DNA of 42,099 nucleotides, from assembly GCF_019656315.1 (NCBI RefSeq), contig NZ_BPLU01000066.1, positions 1 to 42,099 on the forward strand, given 5' to 3'. Both the position numbers and the translations under genes were made by a program. Of the stretch, positions 17,138-25,250 are shown in pieces (position 1 is the first letter of the stretch; the number at the start of each line of letters is the position of its first letter). The stretch comes from Flavobacterium sp. UMI-01 (lineage in GTDB: Bacteria > Bacteroidota > Bacteroidia > Flavobacteriales > Flavobacteriaceae). The notes under the pieces are model-generated. The model searched no databases. It had not been told where the DNA came from and saw nothing but the letters and a program-made list of their open reading frames with translations.

Positions 17138-17863
17138 ATGAGCGATAGTATTGTTATAATTCCTACCTATAACGAAATTGAAAATGTCGAAAGTATCATC
17201 CGGTCAGTGCTTTCACAGCATAAGAACTTTCATGTACTCATTATTGATGATAATTCACCTGATCATACTGCAGATAAAGTTGTCTTATTACAATCCGAAT
17301 ACGAGGGACGTTTGTTTCTTGAAAAAAGAGCTAAAAAAGCAGGATTAGGAACGGCTTATGTTCACGGTTTTAAGTGGGCAATAGCTCGAAAATATGAATT
17401 TATTTTTGAGATGGATGCCGATTTTTCGCATAATCCACATGATTTAGAAAAGTTATACAATGCATGTCATTTTGGAGATGCAGATTTGGCTATCGGGTCG
17501 CGTTATGTAACGGGAGTAAATGTTGTCAATTGGCCTTTAAATAGGGTCTTGATGTCCTATTTTGCTTCGGTGTATGTGCGCTTGATAACAGGAATGCAAA
17601 TTCATGATGCTACTGCGGGTTTTGTGTGTTATAAACGAGAGGTGTTAGAGGCTATAAAATTGGACAAAATAAAATTTGTGGGCTATGCTTTTCAAATTGA
17701 AATGAAATACCGCACTTTTTGTCGTAAATTTCAAATTACCGAAGTACCTATTATTTTTACAGACAGAACCAAAGGTCAATCTAAAATGAGTAATTCAATT
17801 ATTATTGAAGCTGTTTTTGGGGTGATTTCTTTACGATTAAAAAAAATATTTAATACATTATAA
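17138..17863 (+). CDS. Polyprenol-phosphate mannosyltransferase-like GT2 glycosyltransferase
   Basis: 241 residues, the size of single-domain DPM1-type enzymes. These transfer a sugar from a nucleotide sugar to polyprenyl phosphate on the cytoplasmic face of the membrane. GT-A signatures: VIIPTYNEIENVESII at 5-20, LIIDDNSPDHTAD near 33, AGLGTAYVHGFKWA near 69, the metal-binding EMDADFSHNPHDL (DAD) near 93, AIGSRYVTG near 120, ATAGFVCYKREVLE near 156 and a C-terminal GQSKMS. No membrane anchor is evident. The gene is 11 nt upstream of pyrC, so it is cotranscribed with it. The donor sugar cannot be read from sequence. Confidence 0.85.
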   Translation: MSDSIVIIPTYNEIENVESIIRSVLSQHKNFHVLIIDDNSPDHTADKVVLLQSEYEGRLFLEKRAKKAGLGTAYVHGFKWAIARKYEFIFEMDADFSHNPHDLEKLYNACHFGDADLAIGSRYVTGVNVVNWPLNRVLMSYFASVYVRLITGMQIHDATAGFVCYKREVLEAIKLDKIKFVGYAFQIEMKYRTFCRKFQITEVPIIFTDRTKGQSKMSNSIIIEAVFGVISLRLKKIFNTL

Positions 17864-17874
17864 GCATACATACA

Positions 17875-19221
17875 ATGAATAAGATTTTAATTAAGAATGC
17901 CAAAATTGTAAATGAAGGGGTGATTTTTGAAGGCGATGTTTTAATTGAAAATGACTTAATTGTTGAAATTTCAGAAAGCATTAGTGCTAAATCATCCGAG
18001 TACAAAATTATTGATGCCGAAGGTAATTATTTGATTCCAGGTGCTATCGACGATCAAGTACATTTTAGAGAGCCAGGACTTACGCATAAGGGCGATATTG
18101 AAACAGAATCAAAAGCAGCAGTAGCAGGAGGGATTACTTCGTTTATCGAGCAGCCCAACACCGTGCCGAATGCTGTAACTCAAGAGCTATTGGAAGAGAA
18201 ATACCAAATTGCTGCTCAAAAATCGTATGCCAATTACTCTTTTATGATGGGGGCTACCAATGATAATTTGGAAGAAGTTTTAAAAACGAATCCTAAAAAT
18301 GTAGCGGGTATCAAAATATTTTTGGGTTCATCAACAGGAAATATGCTTGTGGATAACGAGGCAACTTTAGAAAAAATATTTTCAAGCACGCCTTTGTTAA
18401 TTGCGGTGCATTGTGAGGATGAAGCTACCATTAAAGAAAATACGGCTAAATATATTGCAGAATATGGTGATGATGTTCCAGTAACAGCACACCATTTAAT
18501 TCGTTCAGAGGAAGCCTGTTATATTTCTTCTTCGAAAGCCATCGAATTGGCTAAAAAAACTGGAGCACGTTTGCATATTTTCCATCTTTCTACTGCCAAG
18601 GAGATGGAGTTGTTTACTAATAAAATTCCGCTTGAAGAAAAGAAGATTACAGCTGAAGTGTGTATTCATCATCTGTGGTTTACTAATGAGGATTATGCTA
18701 CTAAGGGTAATATGATTAAATGGAATCCTGCCGTAAAAACAGCAGCTGATAGAGATGCGTTGTGGAAAGCCTTGTTAGACGATCGCATTGATGTCATTGC
18801 GACAGATCATGCACCACATACTTTAGAAGAAAAAAAACAGCCGTATTTGAAAGCGCCTTCTGGAGGCCCATTAGTGCAGCATGCTGTAGTTGCGATGTTT
18901 GAGGCTTATCACCAAGGAAAAATAAGCATTGAGAAAATTGTAGAAAAGATGTGTCATAACCCAGCAAAACTTTTTCAAATTGAAAAACGTGGTTTCATAA
19001 AAGAGGGTTATTATGCGGACTTAGTTATTGTAAATGCAGGCTTGCCATGGGGTGTAAAAAAAGAAAATATTTTAGCTAAATGTGGTTGGTCTCCTTTTGA
19101 AGGGTTTACTTTTAAATCGCGTATAACACATACTTTTGTTAATGGACAATTGGTTTATACGGCTTTTAAAGTGAAAAATATTAAAGCAGGTAAGCGTTTG
19201 TTGTTTGATAGAAATTTGTAG
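17875..19221 (+). CDS. pyrC: Dihydroorotase, class I-like
   Basis: 448 residues, the length of class I dihydroorotase/allantoinase-type amidohydrolases. It interconverts carbamoyl-aspartate and dihydroorotate in pyrimidine synthesis. The metal ligands are Lys147 (GIKIFLGSSTG, carbamylated in the family), His179 (IAVHCEDE), His237 (HIFHLST) and Asp311 (IATDHAPHT). In the first motif, IDDQVHFREPG, the first histidine of the usual HxH is Gln61, leaving only His63. The same QxH form is, to my knowledge, common in Bacteroidota enzymes annotated as dihydroorotase. The gene lies between a glycosyltransferase and a DUF4296 lipoprotein in one operon. Confidence 0.85.
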   Translation: MNKILIKNAKIVNEGVIFEGDVLIENDLIVEISESISAKSSEYKIIDAEGNYLIPGAIDDQVHFREPGLTHKGDIETESKAAVAGGITSFIEQPNTVPNAVTQELLEEKYQIAAQKSYANYSFMMGATNDNLEEVLKTNPKNVAGIKIFLGSSTGNMLVDNEATLEKIFSSTPLLIAVHCEDEATIKENTAKYIAEYGDDVPVTAHHLIRSEEACYISSSKAIELAKKTGARLHIFHLSTAKEMELFTNKIPLEEKKITAEVCIHHLWFTNEDYATKGNMIKWNPAVKTAADRDALWKALLDDRIDVIATDHAPHTLEEKKQPYLKAPSGGPLVQHAVVAMFEAYHQGKISIEKIVEKMCHNPAKLFQIEKRGFIKEGYYADLVIVNAGLPWGVKKENILAKCGWSPFEGFTFKSRITHTFVNGQLVYTAFKVKNIKAGKRLLFDRNL

Positions 19222-19225
19222 TCCA

Positions 19226-19687
19226 ATGAGAAATTGTTTTATCTTACTGATTGTATTCTTGGTTTTCGGTTGTAAAAAAGAACCCATGGAGAAGCCAGAG
19301 CGTCTTATTGAGCAATCAGAGATGATTGAAATTATGTATGATTTGGCACTTTTGAATGTGATAAAATACCAATTTCCCGGAACGATTGAAAACTACGAAA
19401 AAGAAGATTTGGCGTATATTTATAAAAAGTATAAAATAGATAGCCTTCAGTTTGTGCAAAGCAATAGTTATTATGCCGCAGATTACAAAGGATATAAAAA
19501 AATGTATGATGCCATTGCCTTAAAAATTGAGACCAATAGTAAATTGTATGATTCGTTGTCTCAATTAGACCAAAAAAAATTAAAGAAGAAAGCCATTGTG
19601 CCCAAAAAGGATTCGTTGCGCAAAGGCACTCTTAAAGAACGATTAGAAAAAGGAGCACAAGAAGCCACACAAGGGGTGTTGAACTAA
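19226..19687 (+). CDS. DUF4296 lipoprotein
   Basis: 153 residues from ATG 19226. An upstream in-frame ATG at 19205 would overlap pyrC and spoil the signal sequence. From 19226 the protein begins MRNCFILLIVFLVFGCKKEP, a lipoprotein signal with Cys16 as the lipidated residue. The body (IEQSEMIEIMYDLALLNVIK, DLAYIYKKYKIDSLQFVQSNSYYAADYKGY) matches the DUF4296 pattern. The C-terminal third is Lys-rich and probably disordered. It starts 4 nt after the pyrC stop, so it is translationally coupled, and it overlaps the convergent SDR gene by 4 bp. Function unknown. Confidence 0.8.
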   Translation: MRNCFILLIVFLVFGCKKEPMEKPERLIEQSEMIEIMYDLALLNVIKYQFPGTIENYEKEDLAYIYKKYKIDSLQFVQSNSYYAADYKGYKKMYDAIALKIETNSKLYDSLSQLDQKKLKKKAIVPKKDSLRKGTLKERLEKGAQEATQGVLN

Positions 19688-20682
19688 TACTTGTACCCTT
19701 GGGTTAATTTCATAATATAGTAATGAATATCTAGAAAGCGGATTGGTAAATCCGCTTTTATTTTTTCATTTGAAAATAAAGATTGATGATAGGCAGCTCT
19801 TGCAATGTCTTTGGGTAAAGTTCTTTTTTTGAGTGATAAAAAAGACAATAAAGCATCGATTCTCCAGGCGATTTCAAGTTGCCAAGGTTTAATTTCAATC
19901 GAGGGCTTTTTTATTTTTAAACCCTCACACATACTGTTGATAACGGCTTGATAGCTGGTGTTTGACGCAATCAAAATATAACGTTGGTTATTGTGATTGC
20001 TTTTTAAGAGTTGGATGGCGATTTTTGCCACATCATCTACAGCAATAAAACCAGTGATGCCTTTGGTGTAAAACGAAAGTCCCTTGGCTACTTGATGGAG
20101 TAAAAGGCCACTACCTTGTTTATTAAAGCCGGGGCCTAGAATGACACCAGGGTTGATGATGACCGTTTGAAGGCCTTCTTGTTGACCGCGCCAAATTTCC
20201 ATTTCACCACCGTATTTTGAAATAGCATAATCAGAATGGTGTTTTTCAGGATTCCATTCGGTTGTTTCTGTGATTATAGTTTCGTGTTCGGCTAAATCGC
20301 CCAAGGCCGCTACGGAGCTAACATGGCATAATTTTTTTATGTGATTTGCAATGCAAAGGTTGACTACATTAGCCGTTCCTTCAATATTTATTTTTCGAAG
20401 CAGTTGTTCATCGTTGCGATTGAAAGAGATGAATCCTGCACAATGGTACACATAATCAATCCCGATGAATGCTTTTTCTAAAGAAGGGATATCGGTAATA
20501 TCTCCGTATTGCCAGTCAATTTTAAGAAACAACGTTTCTTTGTCGTAATGCGCAAAAAGTGATTTCGTTTTATCGATACTTTGTGTGTTGCGATAAATAG
20601 CACGAACCTTTTCTTCATTTTCTAACAAATGAAGTAATAAATGTGCTCCAACTAAACCAGTGCCTCCTGTAACTAATATCAT
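19684..20682 (-). CDS. NAD(P)-dependent epimerase/dehydratase, extended SDR
   Basis: 332 residues. The Rossmann motif TGGTGLVG is at 5-12, DITD near 61, the conserved YHCAG near 79, the catalytic Tyr152-x3-Lys156 in DYAISKYGGE, and INPGVILGPG near 176. This is the extended short-chain dehydrogenase family that includes 3-beta-HSD/dihydroflavonol reductase-like proteins; substrate unknown. Its stop overlaps the stop of the convergent DUF4296 gene. A TACATTTG box lies 5 nt before the ATG, suggesting a leaderless monocistronic message. Confidence 0.85.
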   Translation of the reverse strand: MILVTGGTGLVGAHLLLHLLENEEKVRAIYRNTQSIDKTKSLFAHYDKETLFLKIDWQYGDITDIPSLEKAFIGIDYVYHCAGFISFNRNDEQLLRKINIEGTANVVNLCIANHIKKLCHVSSVAALGDLAEHETIITETTEWNPEKHHSDYAISKYGGEMEIWRGQQEGLQTVIINPGVILGPGFNKQGSGLLLHQVAKGLSFYTKGITGFIAVDDVAKIAIQLLKSNHNNQRYILIASNTSYQAVINSMCEGLKIKKPSIEIKPWQLEIAWRIDALLSFLSLKKRTLPKDIARAAYHQSLFSNEKIKADLPIRFLDIHYYIMKLTQGYKY

Positions 20683-20687
20683 AAGTG

Positions 20688-20695
20688 CAAATGTA
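20688..20695 (-). promoter_or_regulatory. -7 box (TACATTTG) 5 nt upstream of the SDR gene
   Basis: Perfect TAnnTTTG on the minus strand followed by CAC and the start codon. The expected start site falls on or next to the ATG. Confidence 0.5.
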
Positions 20696-20701
20696 CTAAA
20701 T

Positions 20702-20870
20702 CAATGGCAATGATGAGTTTTAATATCAAGTTTCAATGGCAATATTGAATATTCCCCTTGCTGTAGATTTTTTTTTTTCATTTGCATCGCCATTTTCATT
20801 GAATATTACCATTGTCATTGATTTTGTTTTCGGTTATTTGTAATGCCATTGAATATTGCCACTGATATTG
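20702..20870. repeat. Cluster of degenerate CAATGGCAATATTGAAT-type repeats, both orientations
   Basis: CAATGGCAAT occurs at 20702 and 20734, the second extended to ATTGAATATT. Reverse-orientation relatives are CATTGAATATTACCATTG at 20797 and CCATTGAATATTGCCACTG at 20846. The inner copies form an imperfect long-range inverted repeat. There is no ORF in the 250-bp gap between the SDR gene and tyrS; the tyrS promoter lies at its right end. Confidence 0.6.
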
Positions 20871-20879
20871 TTATCTTTG
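20849..20879 (+). promoter_or_regulatory. tyrS promoter, TTG-N20-TATCTTTG
   Basis: TTG at 20849-20851, 20 bp, then TATCTTTG at 20872-20879, the full Bacteroidota promoter layout. CTTTGCG/CGCAAAG (20875-20890) forms a small inverted repeat across the likely start site. The leader to the ATG at 20933 is about 45 nt. No T-box or anti-terminator is visible. Confidence 0.65.
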
Positions 20880-20932
20880 CGCTCGCAAAGCCTAAATGGC
20901 TGGATTGACGAAAGTAAATTGACTAAAATAAG

Positions 20933-22231
20933 ATGAAAAACATTATTTCCGAATTACAGTGGCGTGGGTTGGTTCACGACATTATGCCAGGAACCGAAGA
21001 GCAATTATTAAAAGAGATGACAACTACCTATATAGGATTTGACCCTACGTCAGATTCCTTACATATTGGGAGTTTAGTGCCTATTCTTCTTTTGGTTCAT
21101 CTTAAAAACTTTGGACATAAACCCATCGCTTTAGTTGGTGGAGCTACTGGAATGATTGGAGATCCTTCTGGAAAATCGGATGAGCGTAATTTGCTGGATG
21201 AGGTAACTTTGGCAAAAAATGTTGAAGGGATTAAAGGTGTTTTGTCTCGGTTTTTAGATTTTAATGCAACAGAAGTAAATGCACCTGTTTTGGTAAATAA
21301 TTACGATTGGATGAAAGGGTTGTCGTTTATCAATTTTGCCCGCGATGTGGGTAAAAGAATTACCGTGAACTATATGATGGCAAAAGATTCGGTAAAGAAG
21401 AGAATCAACGGAGAAGGTGAGGGGATGTCATTTACGGAGTTTACGTATCAATTAATTCAAGGATATGACTTTTTTCATCTGCATAAAGAATACAACTGTT
21501 TGTTGCAAATGGGAGGTTCAGACCAATGGGGTAATATTACCACTGGTACCGAATTGGTGCGTCGTATGAACGAGGAAGGAGCTAATAAAGCTTATGCTAT
21601 GACTTGTCCGTTAATCACTAAAGCGGATGGTTCTAAGTTTGGAAAATCAGAAGGTGGGAATGTATGGTTGACCGCTGATAAAACTTCGGTTTACAAATTT
21701 TACCAATTTTGGTTGAATACAACCGATGTTGATGCTGAAAAGTACATCAAAATTTTCACTTTCCTTGATAAAGAAACTATTGAAGCCTTAGTGGTACAAC
21801 ATAACGAAGCGCCTCATTTGAGAGTATTGCAAAAAAGATTGGCAGAGGAGATTACTGCTTTTGTACATTCAAAAGAAGAATTAGAAAAAGCTCAAAAAGC
21901 TTCAATGATTCTTTTTGGAAATGCTACTGCGGATGATTTAAAAACATTAGACGAAGCTACCTTTTTAGAAGTTTTTGAAGGAGTGCCTCAAGCCGAAATT
22001 ACAAGAGCTGAAATTGAAGAAGGAATTGAAATTGTAAAGGTTTTGAATGAAAAAACAGGATTTTTTAAGTCAAATGGTGAGGCGAGAAGAGCTTTGACGG
22101 CAAATTCTATTTCAGTAAATAAAGAAAAAATTAAAGAGGATTTTGTGCTGTCTGCAAAAGATTTGATTAATAACCAATTTGTGTTGTTGCAAAGTGGTAA
22201 GAAAAATTATTTTGTAGTGCGAGTGATGTAA
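20933..22231 (+). CDS. tyrS: Tyrosyl-tRNA synthetase
   Basis: 432 residues, the normal TyrRS length. It charges tRNA-Tyr. Class I signatures: HIGH-like HIGS at 44-47 ([14 protein letters not shown]) and KMSKS-like KFGKS at 235-239. Tyrosine-pocket segments [17 protein letters not shown] near 69 and QGYDFFHL near 176, and the [11 protein letters not shown] block at 191-201, are present. The C-terminal 70 residues are the S4 RNA-binding domain ([17 protein letters not shown]). Monocistronic, with its own promoter. Confidence 0.97.
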   Translation: MKNIISELQWRGLVHDIMPGTEEQLLKEMTTTYIGFDPTSDSLHIGSLVPILLLVHLKNFGHKPIALVGGATGMIGDPSGKSDERNLLDEVTLAKNVEGIKGVLSRFLDFNATEVNAPVLVNNYDWMKGLSFINFARDVGKRITVNYMMAKDSVKKRINGEGEGMSFTEFTYQLIQGYDFFHLHKEYNCLLQMGGSDQWGNITTGTELVRRMNEEGANKAYAMTCPLITKADGSKFGKSEGGNVWLTADKTSVYKFYQFWLNTTDVDAEKYIKIFTFLDKETIEALVVQHNEAPHLRVLQKRLAEEITAFVHSKEELEKAQKASMILFGNATADDLKTLDEATFLEVFEGVPQAEITRAEIEEGIEIVKVLNEKTGFFKSNGEARRALTANSISVNKEKIKEDFVLSAKDLINNQFVLLQSGKKNYFVVRVM

Positions 22232-22357
22232 ATGGGGTTAATTGCTTAAGGGTTTAAAAAGGTTTAAAGGTTTAAAGGTTTAACTGTTTAAAATGGTTGA
22301 TTTTTAAATAATCTAACTTACAATTTACCGATTAAACAAATAACCAGTTAACCAACT
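22232..22357. repeat. Short GGTTTAAA tandem repeat after tyrS
   Basis: GGTTTAAA occurs three times in a row (22259-22282, the last as GGTTTAAC) after a GGGTTTAAA. TTTAACC-type words on the other side (22343-22366) are roughly complementary. It lies between convergent tyrS and the LuxE-like gene and might act as a weak AT-rich terminator. Confidence 0.45.
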
Positions 22358-23338
22358 TTAACCAACCATCAAATTACAACCTCTTATATCCGAATTATCA
22401 AAACGTCCCAATACCTCGAAGGAGTTGTTGGGATTTTTTTTGCCCAAATCTTGAGTGGCGATAAAGGAGCAGGAATTAATGTTGGCCAGATCGATGACGT
22501 TGATGCCGCCTGTTTTGCCGTCTTGGATATACGAAAGGGCGTCTTCGGTGTCGCGGATAAGGATTTGCATCCAGGAAGGACATTCAAAGATGCCGTCGCC
22601 GAGAGAATAGGCTTGAGAAAGTAATTCGGTCATGCCGTACTCAGAATGAATTGTAGGAACTCCAAAACCTTGGCAGAGCAAGTCATGCAATTCCTCACGA
22701 ATCATTTCTTTGCGTTTGCCTTTCATGCCTCCAGTTTCTATGATAATGGTGTTTTGTAATTGAAATTGTTGCTTTTCGATGATATCGAGTAGGGCGTAGG
22801 TAACACCGATTAGGATTACATTTTGTCCAGCTTCATCTAGGGAGATGAGGTTTTTAATGAGATCGTCGTGATTGTGTAAATAAAAGCCACTTTCAGGGCG
22901 ATTGGTGCATTGTATTAAGTCTTCTACCATGTGGATTAAGGAAGAGCCTTCTCGTTCTAAATAAGAAGGTAGTAAAGCTAGTACAACATAGTCTTCGATA
23001 TTGCCGTAAAATGTAGAAAAAGCTTTTTGGTAACTCTCTTTGTAAATAGATACATCAGTCACCAAATGTTTGCTGGTAATCAGTCCTGTTGTGCCACTAC
23101 TAGTAAAAGTAGTTTGTATGGGGTGTGCGTTACTGACTACAGAATGTGTTTTAAAAAATGAAATGGGTAAAAAGGGGATTTGTTTTAAGGATTTTACCTT
23201 TTGGACATCTGTTTTTAAATGATTGCAAAATTCTTGATATACGAGATTGTTTTCATATTGGTAACGAAAGGTTTTCAAAGCTATTTTTTCAAATTGCTTT
23301 TGGTTGGAAATCGTAAATATATCAGTTGTTGGAATCAA
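22358..23338 (-). CDS. LuxE/PaaK-family acyl-protein synthetase-like protein
   Basis: 326 residues, close to LuxE (about 370), a family that activates fatty acids with ATP. The adenylate-forming signature TFTSSGTTG is at 78-85. Later conserved blocks are HSEYGMTELLSQAYS near 241, the C-terminal FIATQDLG near 303 and VLGRFDNSDIRGCNLMV near 319. There is no luciferase or LuxC here, so bioluminescence is not implied. In Flavobacteriia the homologue is a lone gene annotated as acyltransferase; the natural substrate is unknown. A TACTTTTG box lies 10 nt before the ATG. Confidence 0.75.
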   Translation of the reverse strand: MIPTTDIFTISNQKQFEKIALKTFRYQYENNLVYQEFCNHLKTDVQKVKSLKQIPFLPISFFKTHSVVSNAHPIQTTFTSSGTTGLITSKHLVTDVSIYKESYQKAFSTFYGNIEDYVVLALLPSYLEREGSSLIHMVEDLIQCTNRPESGFYLHNHDDLIKNLISLDEAGQNVILIGVTYALLDIIEKQQFQLQNTIIIETGGMKGKRKEMIREELHDLLCQGFGVPTIHSEYGMTELLSQAYSLGDGIFECPSWMQILIRDTEDALSYIQDGKTGGINVIDLANINSCSFIATQDLGKKNPNNSFEVLGRFDNSDIRGCNLMVG

Positions 23339-23348
23339 TTTTTTTTGA

Positions 23349-23381
23349 CAAAAGTAATAAACTTAACTAAAAATGCTCCAA
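23349..23381 (-). promoter_or_regulatory. Promoter of the LuxE-like gene, TTG-N22-TACTTTTG
   Basis: On the minus strand TTG (23379-23381, inside the terminator stem) is followed after 22 bp by TACTTTTG at 23349-23356. Only 10 nt separate the box from the ATG, so the leader would be a few bases. Confidence 0.5.
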
Positions 23382-23401
23382 AATAATTTTGGAGCATTTT
23401 T
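23369..23401 (-). terminator. Terminator after the small T9SS gene
   Basis: A perfect 16-bp stem, AAAAATGCTCCAAAAT and its complement, around a 1-nt centre; T-rich on both exits. It separates the small T9SS gene from the LuxE-like gene. Confidence 0.85.
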
Positions 23402-23420
23402 AATATTTTTTTAATAATTA

Positions 23421-23759
23421 TTATCGTACGATTAGTTTTCTAGTTGCCGATGCGTTGTCTTCTATAATTTTAATTAGGTACACTCCAGGGTTCAAAGTGG
23501 AGATGTTTAACTCTCTGCCACTAAGTTGTGTTTGAAGAATTTTTTTACCTAATAAATCAAAAATGATAATTTCTTTGTTAGAATCATTTTTAGTTGCGAT
23601 AGAAACTTTACCATTATTCACAGGGTTAGGATACAAGTTCAAGCCTTCGATAGTGGTGCTTTCTTGCGTTTTTGGCTGTTGCTTAGTTTCCTGAGCATTC
23701 ATACTCAAAGTACCAAATAAAGCCGATAAGAGAATAATATAAAAGTAGTTTTTTGCCAT
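23421..23759 (-). CDS. Small secreted protein, essentially only a T9SS type A sorting domain
   Basis: 112 residues. Signal peptide 1-22 (MAKNYFYIILLSALFGTLSMNA), a 15-residue linker QETKQQPKTQESTTIEG, then a complete type A sorting domain from LNLYPNPVNNGKVSI to TRKLIVR, including IIIFDLLGKKILQTQ and STLNPGVYLIKI. There is no other domain, so the mature protein would be little more than the sorting tag. It lies downstream of the phosphate-linked lipoprotein and receptor genes but has its own TTTG-N20-TACTTTTA promoter without phased Pho words. It may be a small surface protein or a remnant of a larger one. Confidence 0.8.
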   Translation of the reverse strand: MAKNYFYIILLSALFGTLSMNAQETKQQPKTQESTTIEGLNLYPNPVNNGKVSIATKNDSNKEIIIFDLLGKKILQTQLSGRELNISTLNPGVYLIKIIEDNASATRKLIVR

Positions 23760-23778
23760 CGCATTTGTTTACAATATG

Positions 23779-23810
23779 TAAAAGTAGGAATAAAAAAAAT
23801 AATAAACAAA
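23779..23810 (-). promoter_or_regulatory. Promoter of the small T9SS gene, TTTG-N20-TACTTTTA
   Basis: On the minus strand TTTG (23807-23810), 20 bp, then TACTTTTA (23779-23786), one base off the consensus. The positions used by the phosphate-type operator hold only A/T runs here. Confidence 0.5.
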
Positions 23811-23811
23811 A

Positions 23812-23848
23812 AAAACAGCCTCTCAAAATCAATATGAGAGGCTGTTTT
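23812..23848 (-). terminator. Terminator of the beta-helix lipoprotein gene
   Basis: AAAACAGCCTCTCA pairs perfectly with TGAGAGGCTGTTTT over 14 bp around a 9-nt loop. Strong intrinsic terminator. Confidence 0.85.
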
Positions 23849-23872
23849 AGTATATAAACAGAAGAATATTTA

Positions 23873-25057
23873 TTATTTTATTAAGCTTGATCCATTAACT
23901 GTAGCCCAAGCTCCAGCTGTAAGTGAAGCTCCTGTTGTAGTAGAACTTGTTGTGAAGTTACCTACTGGGAAGCTAACAACGATTGAACCAGTTGCTCCTA
24001 CAGGTACTATTTGAGTAGTGTTAGTAATTTTTACGTTTGTAAGTTTGATTTTACCACCGTTTACTTGGTTTGTGTTTGTAGTAGCATCTTGAATTTTAAC
24101 AACTGCACCGTTATAAGTAGTAGGAGCAAGAGTGAAATTTCCGTAACCATCAACGATTACATTGTTGAAAATACCATTACCTTCTTTTTTAAATTGGAAA
24201 GCATCAATTTCGATAGCTGAATTATCTTCTGGAGTACATCCAGCTGCTCTTTTAAGTGTCACACCCTCTACTTTTGGGTTAAAAGTATTGTTGTTCCCTG
24301 AAGCTTCAATTTCCATTCCAAAGTTTCCTTTGATTTCTTGGTATCCGTACCAGTTGGTGTTCAATTGACCTTGCCATCCATCTTGCCAGTCAAAAGCGTC
24401 ATCATAGTTACCATAAGAGATGGCGTTTGTCATACTTACAGTCCCACCAAAGAATTCAAAACCATCATCAGCTCCTTTGTAAGCAACTAAGTGATCTAAA
24501 GTTGTTCCTGTACCACAAGAATAGAAAGTAAAAGCATTGTTTTCTTTATTTCCGTCTCCTAATTTAGAACCAGCATATTCAACTCTTACATATTTCAAAG
24601 TACCACCATTATGAGCAGTGTTTGTACCGCCATAGTTTAAAGAGTTTCCATCTTCAGATAATAAAGTTGTTAAACCTCCAGCTCCTTTAATAGGTGCATC
24701 ACCATATATAATGATTCCTCCCCAAGAACCTGGAACTCCAGATTTTTCAGTGAATACAATTGGCTCAGATGCTGATCCATTCATAATTGCTTTTCCACCA
24801 TTTAAAACTACAAATGCATTATCACCAGTTGCTTTGTCACAAGTAATAGTTGAACCAGCATCAAAAGTAACGGTTACTCCAGAGGCTACTTTTACAATCC
24901 CTTTTAAGGTATAAGTTCCTTTAGGGTAAACCTTATTTGCGGTAATAGTTCCTGTGATTTCACCAACAACAGGTGTAGTGTTATTACCATTATCATCACT
25001 TGTACAGCTTGTGAATAATGCTGATACAATTGCTAAGCTTAAAATTAATTTTTTCAT
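23873..25057 (-). CDS. Outer-surface lipoprotein with right-handed beta-helix fold, Pho-linked
   Basis: 394 residues. Lipoprotein signal MKKLILSLAIVSALFTSC with Cys18, followed by TSDDNGNN, a Bacteroidota surface-export-like acidic sequence. The body shows beta-helix spacing with repeated short strands: VYPKGTYTLKGIVKVASGVTVTFDAGSTI, then GSASEPIVFTEKSGVPGSWGGIIIYG, then LKYVRVEYAG. Two conspicuous acidic-aromatic motifs follow, GADDGFEFFGG and NYDDAFDWQDGWQG, which could bind a metal. No sorting domain is seen. It is on the same strand as the TonB receptor, 194 bp downstream, with its own terminator and its own promoter carrying four phased Pho-type words. I infer a substrate-capturing partner of the receptor in phosphorus uptake; the substrate is unknown. 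Confidence 0.75.
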   Translation of the reverse strand: MKKLILSLAIVSALFTSCTSDDNGNNTTPVVGEITGTITANKVYPKGTYTLKGIVKVASGVTVTFDAGSTITCDKATGDNAFVVLNGGKAIMNGSASEPIVFTEKSGVPGSWGGIIIYGDAPIKGAGGLTTLLSEDGNSLNYGGTNTAHNGGTLKYVRVEYAGSKLGDGNKENNAFTFYSCGTGTTLDHLVAYKGADDGFEFFGGTVSMTNAISYGNYDDAFDWQDGWQGQLNTNWYGYQEIKGNFGMEIEASGNNNTFNPKVEGVTLKRAAGCTPEDNSAIEIDAFQFKKEGNGIFNNVIVDGYGNFTLAPTTYNGAVVKIQDATTNTNQVNGGKIKLTNVKITNTTQIVPVGATGSIVVSFPVGNFTTSSTTTGASLTAGAWATVNGSSLIK

Positions 25058-25083
25058 TGTTTTTTTTGTTAATATTTATAGGG

Positions 25084-25139
25084 CAAATATAGGTGTGGAG
25101 TTTAAGTTTTAAGTTAGCCTAAGGTTATACTACAGTTAT
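25084..25139 (-). promoter_or_regulatory. Pho-type operator and promoter of the beta-helix lipoprotein
   Basis: Minus strand. Four 7-bp words at an exact 11-bp period: ATAACTG (25133-25139), ATAACCT (25122-25128), CTAACTT (25111-25117), CTTAAAC (25100-25106); then 8 bp and the -7 box TATATTTG (25084-25091). Further TTAACAC and TTAACAT words lie upstream (25166-25181) out of this register. No TTTG at -33. Confidence 0.7.
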
Positions 25140-25194
25140 ATAAAATTAAATTTTAAATGAAGTTAATGTTAACTGTGTTAACTTATTATGTATA

Positions 25195-25222
25195 AAAAAG
25201 GCCGCTTATATAAGCAGCCTTA
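25195..25222 (-). terminator. Terminator of the TonB-dependent receptor gene
   Basis: AAGGC-GCTTATATAAGC-GCCTT stem with one C/A mismatch, followed by a T-run on the minus strand. It lies 29 bp past the receptor stop codon. Confidence 0.7.
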
Positions 25223-25250
25223 GATAAAGTTTTGTGGGTAAGTAGATTGA

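Noticed and set aside
19205..19225. Upstream ATG for the DUF4296 lipoprotein
   Set aside because: It would overlap pyrC and put extra residues before a clear lipoprotein signal beginning at 19226.
20880..20932. T-box or other riboswitch in the tyrS leader
   Set aside because: The leader is too short, with no specifier-loop or T-box sequence and no anti-terminator; such elements are also not expected in this phylum.
22358..23338. Bioluminescence (lux) locus
   Set aside because: Only a LuxE/PaaK-type protein is present; no luciferase or reductase genes are in the window.
23779..23810. Pho-type operator at the small T9SS gene
   Set aside because: The phased positions hold A/T runs with no TTAAC-like word; the promoter has a normal TTTG at -33 instead.
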